This document shows, one piece after another, positions 8,350 to 16,165 of a stretch of DNA of 32,370 bases. The stretch spans positions 1-32,370 of the forward strand of contig JADFIY010000009.1 in assembly GCA_022566415.1 (NCBI GenBank). The letters run 5' to 3'. How positions within the stretch are numbered: the first letter of the stretch is position 1; every line of letters begins with the position of its first letter. Origin of the DNA: Acidobacteriota bacterium. GTDB taxonomy: Bacteria; Actinomycetota; Acidimicrobiia; Spongiisociales; UBA5794. The position numbers and the translations under genes are program-made. The notes beneath the pieces are model-generated. The model was not told the DNA's origin. It searched no databases and worked only from the letters and a program-made list of their open reading frames with translations.

Positions 8350-8484
8350 AGCGCCTGCCCTCGCCGAGGCGAGGTGACGAGGGAGAGGGAGAATCGATCA
8401 GTCGGCGGGTGCCCTCTCGGCCGCTCACGGTCGTGACGGGGCGGGTAAAACCCGGGAGCGATCCCGGGGACAACACCACCCCGA
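8350..8484 (+). ncRNA. glmS ribozyme (GlcN6P-activated self-cleaving riboswitch)
   Basis: The sequence begins AGCGCC at 8350, the hallmark cleavage-site context; cleavage is expected between A8350 and G8351. The core segments follow in the right order: P1 hairpin CCTCGC/GCGAGG (8359-8374) closed by CGAG, then TGACGAGG, then ATCGA, then TCGGCGGGTGCCCT, then GGTAAAACC. Helices are supported by complementarity: GAGAGGG (8383-8389) with CCCTCTC (8412-8418); GGCCG with CGGTC (8419-8423/8428-8432); GGGG (8438-8441) with CCCC (8479-8482); and a seven-base stem closed by a GCGA tetraloop (8451-8468). The paired bases differ from the well-known thermophile version but stay complementary. Known ribozymes of this class cleave the glmS mRNA when GlcN6P is abundant, and glmS follows here. 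Confidence 0.95.
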
Positions 8485-8490
8485 TGTGAG

Positions 8491-8506
8491 GCGGGTTTCA
8501 CCCCGC
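8491..8506 (+). promoter_or_regulatory. Hairpin between the ribozyme and glmS start
   Basis: GCGGG (8491-8495) and CCCGC (8502-8506) form a short stem just 3' of the ribozyme and upstream of the glmS ribosome binding site AAAGGAGG (8528-8535). There is no U-run, so it is not a terminator. It may separate the ribozyme fold from the translation start. Confidence 0.3.
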
Positions 8507-8543
8507 AGCGCCCTCCGGTCATGGCCCAAAGGAGGACGCGCAC

Positions 8544-10367
8544 GTGTGCGGAATCATGGGATACGTCGGTTCTGCCGACGCGACCCCGATCATCATGGAC
8601 GGACTGCGACGGCTCGAGTACCGCGGCTACGACTCGGCAGGAGTTGCCGTCAACGACCACGGAATCAACGTACGCAAAGCCGAAGGAAAGATCGACCAGC
8701 TCGCCGCCCTGCTCGAAGACGAACCGCTCACCGGCACGATTGGCATCGGCCACACCCGATGGGCGACGCATGGACGGCCGAGTGATCTGAACGCCCACCC
8801 GCACACCGACGCCAGCGGCGAGTTCGTGGTGGTCCACAACGGCATCATCGAGAATTTCCAGACGTTGCGGGAGGAGCTACAGGCGAGCGGGGTCGAGCTG
8901 ACCTCCGAGACGGACACCGAGCTGCTCGCCCATCTGGTGGCCGCCGAGTACGACGGGAACCTCGCCGCCGCCGTGCGGGCTGCGGTGGATCGCGCCGAAG
9001 GTGCCTATGCCCTGGTGGTCATGAGCGATCGTGAGCCCCGCACCATTATCGCCGTGCGCAAGATCAGCCCGCTCGTGGTCGGCCTTGGTGAGGGCGAAAC
9101 GTTCCTCGCCTCCGACATCCCAGCGGTGCTCCACCGCACCAGAGACTTTCTCATCATCGAGGACGATGAGCTCGTCACAATCACCGCCGAAGGTGCGATC
9201 ATCGAGACCATCGAAGGGGATCCCGTCGAGCGTGAGGTGATGCACATCGATTGGGACGCCCAGCAGGCGGAAAAGGGCGGATATGAGCATTTCATGCTCA
9301 AGGAGATCTACGAGCAGCCGGCGGTGATCACCGAGACCCTGGCCGGGCGCCTCGACGAGGACGGGACGGTTTGGCTCGAGGACGTGAAGTTCAACGACGA
9401 TTTCGTCCGAGACCTCGGGACGATATGGATAACCGCTTGCGGTACGGCCTATCACGCCGGGCTCGTCGGGACCCAGATCTTCCAACGCCTGCTGCGACTC
9501 CCCACGATGGTCGAGTACGCCCACGAGATGCGGTACGCCGATCCGCTCGTCAAGTCGGGTGACCTCACCGTGGCCATCTCGCAATCCGGAGAAACGGCCG
9601 ACACCCTGGCTGCTGCTCGCCTGGCCGGTGGGCTGGGCACGCGGCTGCTCGCCCTCACCAACGTGGTTGGATCGACCCTGAGTCGGGATGCAGACGACAT
9701 CCTGTACACGCGGGCCGGGCCTGAGATCTCGGTGGGCTCGACCAAGGCCTACCTGGCGATGCTCGTCGGCCAGTACCTGCTGGCGTTGAAGCTGGGCGCG
9801 GTCACCGGAGCCATCGACGCCGATCGCGCGGCGCAGATCGCCCAGGGGCTCAAGCGGCTCCCCGCACAGGTTGAGACCATCCTCGAAGAAACCGACGATA
9901 TCGCCGCCGCTGCCGCGATGCTCGCCGACGCCGACGACGTGTACTTCATCGGCAGGGGGCTCGACTACGCCGTTGCCATGGAAGGGTCGCTGAAGCTCAA
10001 GGAGATCTCGTATCTGCACTCGGAGGCAATGCCGGCGGGGGAGCTGAAGCACGGGACCCTGGCCCTCGTCACCAAAGGTGTCCCCATAGTTGTGGTGATC
10101 ACGCAACGATCTGTCTACGACAAGACGATCTCGGCCGTGCAGGAGGTCAAGGCGCGGGGCGCTGAGGTGATCGCCGTCGCCTACGACACCGACACCGAGA
10201 TCGGCAAGTTCGCCGACATAGTCCTCCGGATCCCGGAGACCGAGGACCTATTGGCGCCCGTCAACGCTGTGGTTCCGCTGCAACTGCTTGCGTACCACGT
10301 TGCCAGGCTCCGTGGACTGGACATCGACCAGCCACGTAACCTCGCCAAGTCGGTGACGGTCGAGTAG
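8544..10367 (+). CDS. glmS: Glutamine--fructose-6-phosphate aminotransferase (isomerizing)
   Basis: 607 residues, GTG start eight bases after AAAGGAGG. GlmS makes glucosamine-6-phosphate from fructose-6-phosphate and glutamine, the first committed step of amino-sugar synthesis. After removal of Met1 the glutaminase nucleophile is Cys2 (CGIMGYVG); HTRWATHG and the VHNGIIENF motif complete the class II amidotransferase domain (about 1-240). Two SIS domains follow, with ITACGTAYHAG, SQSGETADT (from residue 346), the GPEISVGSTKAY segment, and PAGELKHG near residue 497. The end QPRNLAKSVTVE is the usual GlmS C-terminus. Expression is expected to be controlled by the ribozyme immediately upstream. 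Confidence 0.98.
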   Translation: MCGIMGYVGSADATPIIMDGLRRLEYRGYDSAGVAVNDHGINVRKAEGKIDQLAALLEDEPLTGTIGIGHTRWATHGRPSDLNAHPHTDASGEFVVVHNGIIENFQTLREELQASGVELTSETDTELLAHLVAAEYDGNLAAAVRAAVDRAEGAYALVVMSDREPRTIIAVRKISPLVVGLGEGETFLASDIPAVLHRTRDFLIIEDDELVTITAEGAIIETIEGDPVEREVMHIDWDAQQAEKGGYEHFMLKEIYEQPAVITETLAGRLDEDGTVWLEDVKFNDDFVRDLGTIWITACGTAYHAGLVGTQIFQRLLRLPTMVEYAHEMRYADPLVKSGDLTVAISQSGETADTLAAARLAGGLGTRLLALTNVVGSTLSRDADDILYTRAGPEISVGSTKAYLAMLVGQYLLALKLGAVTGAIDADRAAQIAQGLKRLPAQVETILEETDDIAAAAAMLADADDVYFIGRGLDYAVAMEGSLKLKEISYLHSEAMPAGELKHGTLALVTKGVPIVVVITQRSVYDKTISAVQEVKARGAEVIAVAYDTDTEIGKFADIVLRIPETEDLLAPVNAVVPLQLLAYHVARLRGLDIDQPRNLAKSVTVE

Positions 10368-10388
10368 CACCTGGAAAGGAGCGGGTCG

Positions 10389-10769
10389 ATGCGCATCATC
10401 GGGCTGGGTGTAGACCTCGCCGAGGTGAGCCGGGTGCGCCGGCTGCTCGATCGGTACGGGGACTCGTTCCGGGTGCGGTGTTTCACCGACCACGAGTGGG
10501 AGTACGCGCATCGGTTCAAGGACCCGTCGGCACGTTTGGCCGGTCGCTTCGCCGGGAAAGAGGCCGTGATGAAGAGCCTCGGGACCGGGTGGCGCCGTCT
10601 GCGCTGGACCGACATCGAGATCACCGGCGGCGGGCCGCCCCGGGTCAAGCTCTCTGGGACGGCCGCTAAGCGGGCGGAGATTCTCGGTGTGAACGAGGTC
10701 AAGGTGACGATCACCTACGAAGGCGGCCGAGCCCTCGTCTTCGCCGTCTCGGTAGGGGAACACGACTAG
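10389..10769 (+). CDS. acpS: Holo-[acyl-carrier-protein] synthase
   Basis: 126 residues, ATG with GGAAAGGAG upstream. AcpS transfers phosphopantetheine from coenzyme A to a serine of acyl carrier protein. The two magnesium-binding motifs are present: Asp9 in GLGVDLAEVSR and Glu58 in RFAGKEAVMKSLG. The conserved WTDIEI and GGGPPRVKLSG segments and the C-terminal VTITYEGGRALVFAV strand are typical. It lies 21 bases after glmS. In many actinobacteria nnr and alr follow directly; here a minus-strand island intervenes. Confidence 0.95.
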   Translation: MRIIGLGVDLAEVSRVRRLLDRYGDSFRVRCFTDHEWEYAHRFKDPSARLAGRFAGKEAVMKSLGTGWRRLRWTDIEITGGGPPRVKLSGTAAKRAEILGVNEVKVTITYEGGRALVFAVSVGEHD

Positions 10770-10789
10770 GAGACTGCTGCTCTTCCGAT

Positions 10790-10842
10790 CCGTCGTACGT
10801 GTCTACGTACTCATTGAGCGTGACCCTAAGCACGTACGATGG
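10790..10842. repeat. 53-bp inverted-repeat element, copy A
   Basis: Ends CCGTCGTACGTG (10790-10801) and CACGTACGATGG (10831-10842) are inverted repeats with one G-T wobble. The inside shares CTCAnTGAG and ...AAGCACG with copy B. The copy lies five bases beyond the stop codon of the minus-strand PKD-like gene. All three copies in the window are 53 bases long. Confidence 0.85.
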
Positions 10843-10847
10843 TCGGG

Positions 10848-11690
10848 TTAGGGGTCGACGAGGACCCCGACGACTTCGTCGACGTCGTAGAGGATGGTGG
10901 TGGTCAGGTCGAGGGTCCCGATCGGGATCCAGGCTCCACCGATCCGGTATTCACCGAACCAGGTGAACGTCGCGGTGACCGGGTACGCCTCCAGGGTGGG
11001 GTGACAGTTCTGCCCGGAGGGATGTGTTGTCCTGTAATCCGGTGGGCAGGTCTTGGTTCGATAGGTGTGGGTGACGCTCCCGTTGGGGAACGGCAACGCA
11101 ACGGCAGGGTCTTCTGTCGTGGTGGCGCCGTCTCCCCAATCCACCGTGAGCGAGGCGACGGCGGCACGCACTTCGAAGAGACGGCCGTCGGGCAACAGTT
11201 CGCTGTGGGTGATCGTCGCCGGGTCGGACGTTGCGAGGTAGGTGAGGAGACCGGTGATCCCGTGGTTGGGCGGTTGGAACGATGGGGCAGGGACCGCCAG
11301 GGGGAAAGAGCGGAAGACCCGCCACGCCCGATCAGGGTCCGGGTCGGTGATGGCCGGGTCACACTCCGGAGTGAACAGGATGATGCCGTAGACGGTGTTC
11401 TCGTTTGCAGGATCCCAAGCGTCGAGACCCCCCGGGATACGGGACCAGTAGTAACACTCCCCCGTGCTGTACAGGTACCGGATCGGCGGCCGCGTCCGAG
11501 GCGGTTGCTCGTCCGGTTCCTCGGAAGGAGGATCGTCGCCGGGGATGGTGCCGGAGATGTCGCAGACCAACCTGTCAAGCTCTGTGTCGAGTATGCACTC
11601 TTCCCCTTCTGCCAGGCCCACCAGCAGCCAGCTGACCGCAGCGAGGAACAGAGCTATGTGTCGAATGGGTGCGGTCCGTTGCATATCCAT
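10848..11690 (-). CDS. Secreted protein with PKD-like domain, function unknown
   Basis: About 280 residues from the ATG at 11690 (289 from an alternative at 11717). The N-terminus IRHIALFLAAVSWLLVGLAEG is a signal peptide. After a Pro/Glu/Arg-rich linker the chain contains several cysteines and, near the C-terminal third, VDWGDGATTTEDP followed by VTHTYRTKTCP. The WGDG ... HTY pair is the signature of PKD-type beta-sandwich domains of surface proteins. No catalytic motif is recognised. The gene overlaps the end of the upstream lipoprotein gene by 37 bases, so the two are probably one transcript, and it ends beside repeat copy A. Confidence 0.65.
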   Translation of the reverse strand: MDMQRTAPIRHIALFLAAVSWLLVGLAEGEECILDTELDRLVCDISGTIPGDDPPSEEPDEQPPRTRPPIRYLYSTGECYYWSRIPGGLDAWDPANENTVYGIILFTPECDPAITDPDPDRAWRVFRSFPLAVPAPSFQPPNHGITGLLTYLATSDPATITHSELLPDGRLFEVRAAVASLTVDWGDGATTTEDPAVALPFPNGSVTHTYRTKTCPPDYRTTHPSGQNCHPTLEAYPVTATFTWFGEYRIGGAWIPIGTLDLTTTILYDVDEVVGVLVDP

Positions 11691-12142
11691 CCTGTCCCGA
11701 CAAATGAGATCAGCCACCGGCCCCCGCGGAGCTCAAGCACTTCGACCGTCGGATCGCTTGTCACCTGCCGATCAGTGCGGTCAACCACCGTCTCTGCTGC
11801 GATGCACTCTGCCCCGTCGTGAATCACCCTGATGACGTCAACATCGACCTTCGGTGGTCCATCGAACTCGACCACGTCGAACAGCTCCATGCTTCGTTCT
11901 AGATATCCGTTGTCGACGTGAACGGCTCGGAACGCTTCCCGATCCCCCCGGTACAGCGCATCGAGGCGTCGTTCCTCGAGGTCCTGGTAGATCGCCTCGA
12001 TCTCGGTGATCCGGTCCACGGTGGTGGTCGTCGCCAGCGTCGTCGTCGACGTGGTCGGTACCGAGGTTGGCGTCGTCGCCGGGGTCGACGAAGAGCACCC
12101 CACGACCACCAACGACGCCGCGACAAAACGCACCCACCGCAT
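11654..12142 (-). CDS. Lipoprotein with NTF2-like domain
   Basis: 162 residues. The start MRWVRFVAASLVVVGC carries a lipobox with Cys16, so the protein should be lipid-anchored outside the cytoplasmic membrane. A Ser/Thr-rich linker (residues 17-41) follows, then a compact domain beginning ITEIEAIYQDLEERRLDALYRGDREAF, which has the helix arrangement of NTF2-like/SnoaL-type folds, and strands through VEVLELRGGRWLISFVG. The role is unknown. The 3' end overlaps the PKD-like gene, so both were probably acquired or kept together. Confidence 0.6.
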   Translation of the reverse strand: MRWVRFVAASLVVVGCSSSTPATTPTSVPTTSTTTLATTTTVDRITEIEAIYQDLEERRLDALYRGDREAFRAVHVDNGYLERSMELFDVVEFDGPPKVDVDVIRVIHDGAECIAAETVVDRTDRQVTSDPTVEVLELRGGRWLISFVGTGWICNGPHPFDT

Positions 12143-12220
12143 GCCTCCACCCTACGGAACCAACCCACCGCTTCAAGAGTCCCGCCAAACCTGCTTTTCC
12201 CGACCTCCGCACCGTCCCTT

Positions 12221-12273
12221 CCGTCGTACGTGTCTAGGTACTCACTGAGGGTGACTCCAAGCACGTACGACTA
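12221..12273. repeat. 53-bp inverted-repeat element, copy B
   Basis: Left end CCGTCGTACGTG (12221-12232) and right arm CACGTACGAC (12262-12271) are inverted repeats; the centre contains CTCACTGAG. The right end overlaps the stop codon (12271-12273) of the minus-strand AbiEi-like gene. On its other side the next gene start is at 12142. It is the copy most like copy A. Confidence 0.85.
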
Positions 12274-13194
12274 GGCCATCGAGGTCTGTTGTCCTGCGTT
12301 GAGGACGAGCTGGAGCACGGCGGCCGGGTCCTGCGTCAGGGCTCGATGGGTGAACCGCATGACCCGGTACCCATGCGCAGCCGCAAGGTTGTCCCGCTGG
12401 CGGTCGCGCTCGAAGTCGGCGCGCTTGGTGTGGAATGCACGTCCGTCGGATTCCAGGATCAAATTCCAATCGGGGATAACGGCGTCGACCCGGTGCGGCA
12501 AGACCGGCCACCAGGCGAGCCGAGCTTGACGATTCACATTCGGTACCCGTGGGTCGTCGATGGCACGTAGGAGCATCCGTTCGAGCTCGCTTTCCGTCGG
12601 CACGTAGTCGTCGGTGAGACCGGCGATCGTCTCTCGGAACGCCTTGGTGCCCTTGAGCCGCGATCCCGAGATCCGTTCGAGCACTACATGTAGGTCCCCG
12701 ACGCTCACCGTGTTCCGCACCAGGCAGTCGTCGACGGCTCCTTCGAGACCGAGACGTGGGAGGCGATTGGAGAGGTCGAAGAGAGTCTCAGCCACCGAGG
12801 CGGTCGGGATCCCGTCGACCGTGACCCTCTGAATGGCAGTGAAATCGGAACGTCGGCGAACGACTGCGACCGAGCTCGCCGCGCTCCCCGAGTACGGGAC
12901 GGTTATCTCCGGCCTGCCGAGCGGACAACCTGGGATGTTGTGTAGGGCGCCGGCAGACGACCCGGTCACGATTGCCCGGTTCTTGCTGAGCACCGATGCC
13001 ATGATCTGCCGTCGCCAGGTCGCCGGCGCCGATGCGAGTGCGTAGACACCTCGGTCCAACGACAGCCAGTCGCCAGAGGAGAGACGGTAGAAGGTCTGTC
13101 GCTTGGTCCCACCGGAGCCCACGACCTGTCGATGGTTGAAGACGCCGTGCTGAGCTCTCGCGAGGAGAGAGATAGCGCGATCGAGGTCGGACAT
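12271..13194 (-). CDS. AbiEi-like antitoxin-domain protein with C-terminal DUF559 (VSR-like) nuclease domain
   Basis: 307 residues from the ATG at 13194 with GGTGA five bases upstream. The first ~60 residues (LLARAQHGVFNHRQVVGSGGT, FYRLSSGDWLSLDRGVYAL) match the winged-helix domain at the start of AbiEi-family (type IV) antitoxins. The C-terminal ~110 residues contain RVDAVIPDWNLILESDGR, FH, then RxxxFExDRxRDN and a GYRVMRFT motif, as in DUF559/very-short-patch-repair-like endonucleases. Such fusions are common in actinobacteria as solitary genes; no AbiEii nucleotidyltransferase toxin lies next to it. The frame is open upstream, but that part overlaps the repeat and the next gene and is not counted. 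The biological role is not established. Confidence 0.75.
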   Translation of the reverse strand: MSDLDRAISLLARAQHGVFNHRQVVGSGGTKRQTFYRLSSGDWLSLDRGVYALASAPATWRRQIMASVLSKNRAIVTGSSAGALHNIPGCPLGRPEITVPYSGSAASSVAVVRRRSDFTAIQRVTVDGIPTASVAETLFDLSNRLPRLGLEGAVDDCLVRNTVSVGDLHVVLERISGSRLKGTKAFRETIAGLTDDYVPTESELERMLLRAIDDPRVPNVNRQARLAWWPVLPHRVDAVIPDWNLILESDGRAFHTKRADFERDRQRDNLAAAHGYRVMRFTHRALTQDPAAVLQLVLNAGQQTSMA

Positions 13195-13249
13195 GCGTAT
13201 CACCGTGCCACGCTGGGAGGGCGAGGAGAAGGGTGTCGACCGGAAGACC

Positions 13250-13302
13250 ACGTCGTACGTGTCTGTGGTCGCGTTCAGTGAGTCTCTAAGCACGTACGAC
13301 GG
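13250..13302. repeat. 53-bp inverted-repeat element, copy C
   Basis: Arms CGTCGTACGTG (13251-13261) and CACGTACGACG (13291-13301) are perfectly complementary. The middle is more diverged than in copies A and B but keeps length and the ...CTAAG next to the right arm. It lies seven bases beyond the stop of the cutinase-like gene and upstream of the AbiEi-like gene. Confidence 0.85.
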
Positions 13303-13309
13303 CCAAAGG

Positions 13310-14095
13310 TCACAGGTTTGGGTTGACCTCGTTGGCGGCGAACTCGGCGGCGGGGTCGAGGGCGGATCCGAAATAGTCGTTGGAGTGGACCCAGATCGCC
13401 AGAGATCCCGACTGACACACCGGGTCTCCGCGCAAGCAGACCTGGATGGTTCGGCCGGCCAACTCGCCGTCGATAGAGACGCGGCCGACCAGGCCCCCCT
13501 GGTCAGGGTTGAAGTCGCCCGCCTTTTCCGTCGCATCGTCCGGGACGAACACGGGGTTGGCCAGCAAGATCATGGCGTCGATGGTTGCCTCACCGAGGTT
13601 GGCGAGGTCGGCGACGCTGATCACTTGCGCACCCTGGGAATACCCGGCCACCACGATGCGAGCCGCCGCACACTGCGATGCCAACACATCGACGGCGGCT
13701 CGGAGCTCCCCGGCGCCGGCGGCGACGCTCTCCTCGTATTTGGAGCTGTCGCCAAATCGACCTCGTGCCGCCGGATAGTCCAGCGGATATACCGCCACTC
13801 CGATGTCGCGACCCGGCCCGGGACGCAGGAAGGTCAGGAAGATGGAGTAGGCATCTGAGAGCTGGGGCCCGATGCCGGGGTCCTGGTCCGTCCCGCGGGC
13901 GCCAACGAAGAAGACGTTCGGGCAGCTCTCGGTCTCGATCCAGACCCCGAGATCGGTGACGCTTCCCGGTTCCGCGCTCTGTGGGAGGACCAATACGACA
14001 GCGACAACGATGGCGGCGGCGACAACCACGGCACCAGCGATCGCAATCCAAAACGAAGTTCGTTTATCCCCGGTGGCCACACCCGATTCAACCAC
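13310..14095 (-). CDS. Membrane-anchored cutinase-family serine hydrolase
   Basis: 261 residues from a GTG at 14095 (a second GTG lies five codons later). A single N-terminal hydrophobic segment (about residues 16-37) makes it a membrane-anchored or secreted protein. The catalytic triad of cutinases is visible: Ser153 in VVAGYSQGAQV, Asp224 in RGDPVCQ and His237 in WVHSNDYF; several cysteines can form the usual disulfides. The start of the domain CPNVFFVGARGTDQDPG is typical of mycobacterial cutinase-like proteins (Culp), which are esterases or lipases acting on polyesters or lipids. It is divergent from alr. Confidence 0.85.
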   Translation of the reverse strand: MVESGVATGDKRTSFWIAIAGAVVVAAAIVVAVVLVLPQSAEPGSVTDLGVWIETESCPNVFFVGARGTDQDPGIGPQLSDAYSIFLTFLRPGPGRDIGVAVYPLDYPAARGRFGDSSKYEESVAAGAGELRAAVDVLASQCAAARIVVAGYSQGAQVISVADLANLGEATIDAMILLANPVFVPDDATEKAGDFNPDQGGLVGRVSIDGELAGRTIQVCLRGDPVCQSGSLAIWVHSNDYFGSALDPAAEFAANEVNPNL

Positions 14096-14154
14096 CGGAC
14101 CGGGACTGTGATCGACGTGGGGAGCCGACGGCCCGACGAAGTACCCTCCTGCGC

Positions 14155-15276
14155 ATGCGCCAGTCCTGGATCGCCGTGGATCTCGACGCCATCGCGGCGA
14201 ACACCAGAGCCATTGCCCGCGCCGTTGATCCCGCCGCCCTCTGCGCGGTGGTCAAGGCTGACGCCTACGGCCACGGAGACGTTCCGGTTGCCGAGGCCGC
14301 CCTCTCCGGCGGAGCCACCTGGCTGGCCGTGGCCCTGGTCTCCGAAGGGGTGCGTCTACGCGAGGCCGGCATCGAGGCCCCGATCCTCGTCCTCGCCGAA
14401 CCGGAGGCAGGGGACATCTCGACCATGATCTCGTGGGATCTCACCCCCACCGTGTACCGGACCTCGTTCGCCAACGCCCTGGCCGAGTCAGCCGAGGCCG
14501 CCGACACCGTGGTCCCGGTTCACCTCAAGCTCGACACTGGAATGCACCGCGTCGGTGCCGACGCAGAGGAGGCGTTCGCAGTTGCTCGTCTCATCGACGA
14601 CCACGACCACCTGCGACTAGAAGCTCTGTGGACTCACTTCGCCGTTTCCGACGAAGACTCCGAGTTCACCGCACATCAGGCCCAGGAGTTCAGGGCATTC
14701 CGTAAACGACTCGACGACGAGGGAATCATCCCCGACATGATGCACGCCGCCAACACCGCAGGCGCCCTCGACTACCCGGACGCTCGCTTCGATCTGGTTC
14801 GGGTCGGGCTAGGCATCTACGGTCTGCGTCCGACCCCCGGTGTCGGAACCGACGTTTCGCTGTGGCCGGCGATGAGCGTTCTCTCCAAGGTGTCCTACGT
14901 GCGTGACCTCCCGGCCGGCGCCAGACCCTCGTACGGCAGGATCCGGCCGCTTCCGTCCGACGCCGGTGTCGCCACCGTTCCCATTGGCTACGCAGACGGC
15001 ATCGCCAGGCGACTGTCCTCGCGCGGCGGCGAGGTCCTGGTCAATGGGCGGCGCTATCCGTTCGCCGGAACCATCACGATGGACCAGGTGGTTATCGACA
15101 TCGGTGACGATCCCGTCTCCGTCGGCGACGAGGTCGTGTTCCTCGGACGGCAGGGGGCAGAAGAGATCACTGCGGAGGAGTGGGCCGACCGCCTCGACAC
15201 CATCAACTACGAGGTCGTGTGCCACTTCGGGCCGCGACTACCCCGCGTGTACACCGGGTCCTCCGATGGAGAATGA
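14155..15276 (+). CDS. alr: Alanine racemase
   Basis: 373 residues from the ATG at 14155. Alr interconverts L- and D-alanine with PLP, supplying D-Ala for peptidoglycan. The PLP lysine is Lys34 in VVKADAYGHG; the second catalytic base is Tyr260 in PSYGR. Other signatures are HLKLDTGMHRVG, THFAVSDE, AANTAGAL and the C-terminal GTITMDQVVIDIG and TINYEVVC. The open frame extends upstream, but that part overlaps the divergent cutinase gene. The 3' end overlaps the next gene by 11 bases. Confidence 0.97.
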   Translation: MRQSWIAVDLDAIAANTRAIARAVDPAALCAVVKADAYGHGDVPVAEAALSGGATWLAVALVSEGVRLREAGIEAPILVLAEPEAGDISTMISWDLTPTVYRTSFANALAESAEAADTVVPVHLKLDTGMHRVGADAEEAFAVARLIDDHDHLRLEALWTHFAVSDEDSEFTAHQAQEFRAFRKRLDDEGIIPDMMHAANTAGALDYPDARFDLVRVGLGIYGLRPTPGVGTDVSLWPAMSVLSKVSYVRDLPAGARPSYGRIRPLPSDAGVATVPIGYADGIARRLSSRGGEVLVNGRRYPFAGTITMDQVVIDIGDDPVSVGDEVVFLGRQGAEEITAEEWADRLDTINYEVVCHFGPRLPRVYTGSSDGE

Positions 15277-16165
15277 GACGATCACCGCCGTCCCAGGGGT
15301 CGCCGTCGGCCACTCGACCGACGCCGAGGCCGCCACCGGTGTGACCGTCCTCACCTTCCCGGAACCGAACGTCGCCATTGTCGACGTACGCGGCGGAGCG
15401 CCGGGGACGCGCGAGACCGATGCGCTTGGAAGCGCGATCAAACCCGTGACGGTGAACGCCCTTGTCTTTTCCGGTGGATCGGCCTTCGGTCTCGCCGCCG
15501 CCGACGGAGTCACCGCCGAGATCGAGAAGGAAGGAAGGGGGGCTCCGACCCCGTGGGGACCCGTTCCCATCGTGCTCTCAGCCATCGTATTCGATCTGAT
15601 GACCGGGGACGTGGCGCGACGGCCCGGCCCGGAAGACGGCGCCACCGCCTATCTCGCCCGCATCGAAGATCCCGCGGCCCTAGGCAGGGTGGGTGCAGGC
15701 TCGGGGACAACCGTGGCCGGATGGCGCGGCCCCGACTCGATGCGGTACGGCGGCGTCGGCTCGGCCGTCGTCCGCTTGGAGAATGAAACCGTCGGTGCCC
15801 TGGTGGTACTCAACGCCGTCGGTGACGTATTCTCGCTGGAGGGTCAGCCGCTCACCGGCGGTCTGCATGCGTCGATGGAGATGCCGGTGGGTCCGATGCC
15901 CGAGAACACCACCCTGGTCTGTATCGCAACCGACGCAGGAGTGGGCGACCGCAACGAGCTGCGCCGCATGGCGATCCGCGCCCACGACGCTCTGGGCGCT
16001 TGCATCCGCCCTACCCACACCCGGTACGATGGTGACTCGACGTTCGTGGTGTCCTTCGGAGACCAGCCGGACCCGAACATCGACATGATCCAACAGGCGG
16101 CCTTTGTTGTGGTAGGACGAGCGATCGAATCGGCGATCAACTCCGTGCCCGATGGTGCGCTGTGA
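15266..16165 (+). CDS. P1-family peptidase (DmpA/NylC-like self-processing hydrolase)
   Basis: 299 residues. The N-terminal part ITAVPGVAVGHSTD and the blocks VDVRGGAPGTRETDAL and VNALVFSGGSAFGLAAADG are typical of P1 (S58) peptidases such as DmpA aminopeptidase and NylC nylon oligomer hydrolase. Members cut themselves in two and use the new N-terminal Ser/Thr as nucleophile; here the likely site is Asn214-Thr215 in PENTTLVCIATDAGV. The C-terminal segment after it resembles the small subunit. Its start overlaps alr, and its stop overlaps the UDG start (GTGA), so it belongs to the alr-to-tsaD transcription unit. The physiological substrate is unknown. Confidence 0.88.
   Translation: MENETITAVPGVAVGHSTDAEAATGVTVLTFPEPNVAIVDVRGGAPGTRETDALGSAIKPVTVNALVFSGGSAFGLAAADGVTAEIEKEGRGAPTPWGPVPIVLSAIVFDLMTGDVARRPGPEDGATAYLARIEDPAALGRVGAGSGTTVAGWRGPDSMRYGGVGSAVVRLENETVGALVVLNAVGDVFSLEGQPLTGGLHASMEMPVGPMPENTTLVCIATDAGVGDRNELRRMAIRAHDALGACIRPTHTRYDGDSTFVVSFGDQPDPNIDMIQQAAFVVVGRAIESAINSVPDGAL

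Noticed and set aside
8877-10106. 409-codon open frame on the minus strand opposite glmS
   Set aside because: Antisense shadow of glmS without recognisable domains or a ribosome binding site.
10848-11822. 327-codon plus-strand open frame opposite the PKD-like gene
   Set aside because: The minus strand has a signal peptide, domain motif and consistent neighbours; the plus frame has none of these.
10790-13302. Integron attC sites for the 53-bp repeats
   Set aside because: The arms lack the attC core-site pattern (RYYYAAC/GTTRRRY), and no integrase gene is visible; only the layout is cassette-like.
13195-13536. Extended N-terminus of the AbiEi-like gene up to 13536
   Set aside because: The extra part runs through repeat copy C and the cutinase-like gene in another frame, and the ATG at 13194 has a ribosome binding site and begins the known domain.
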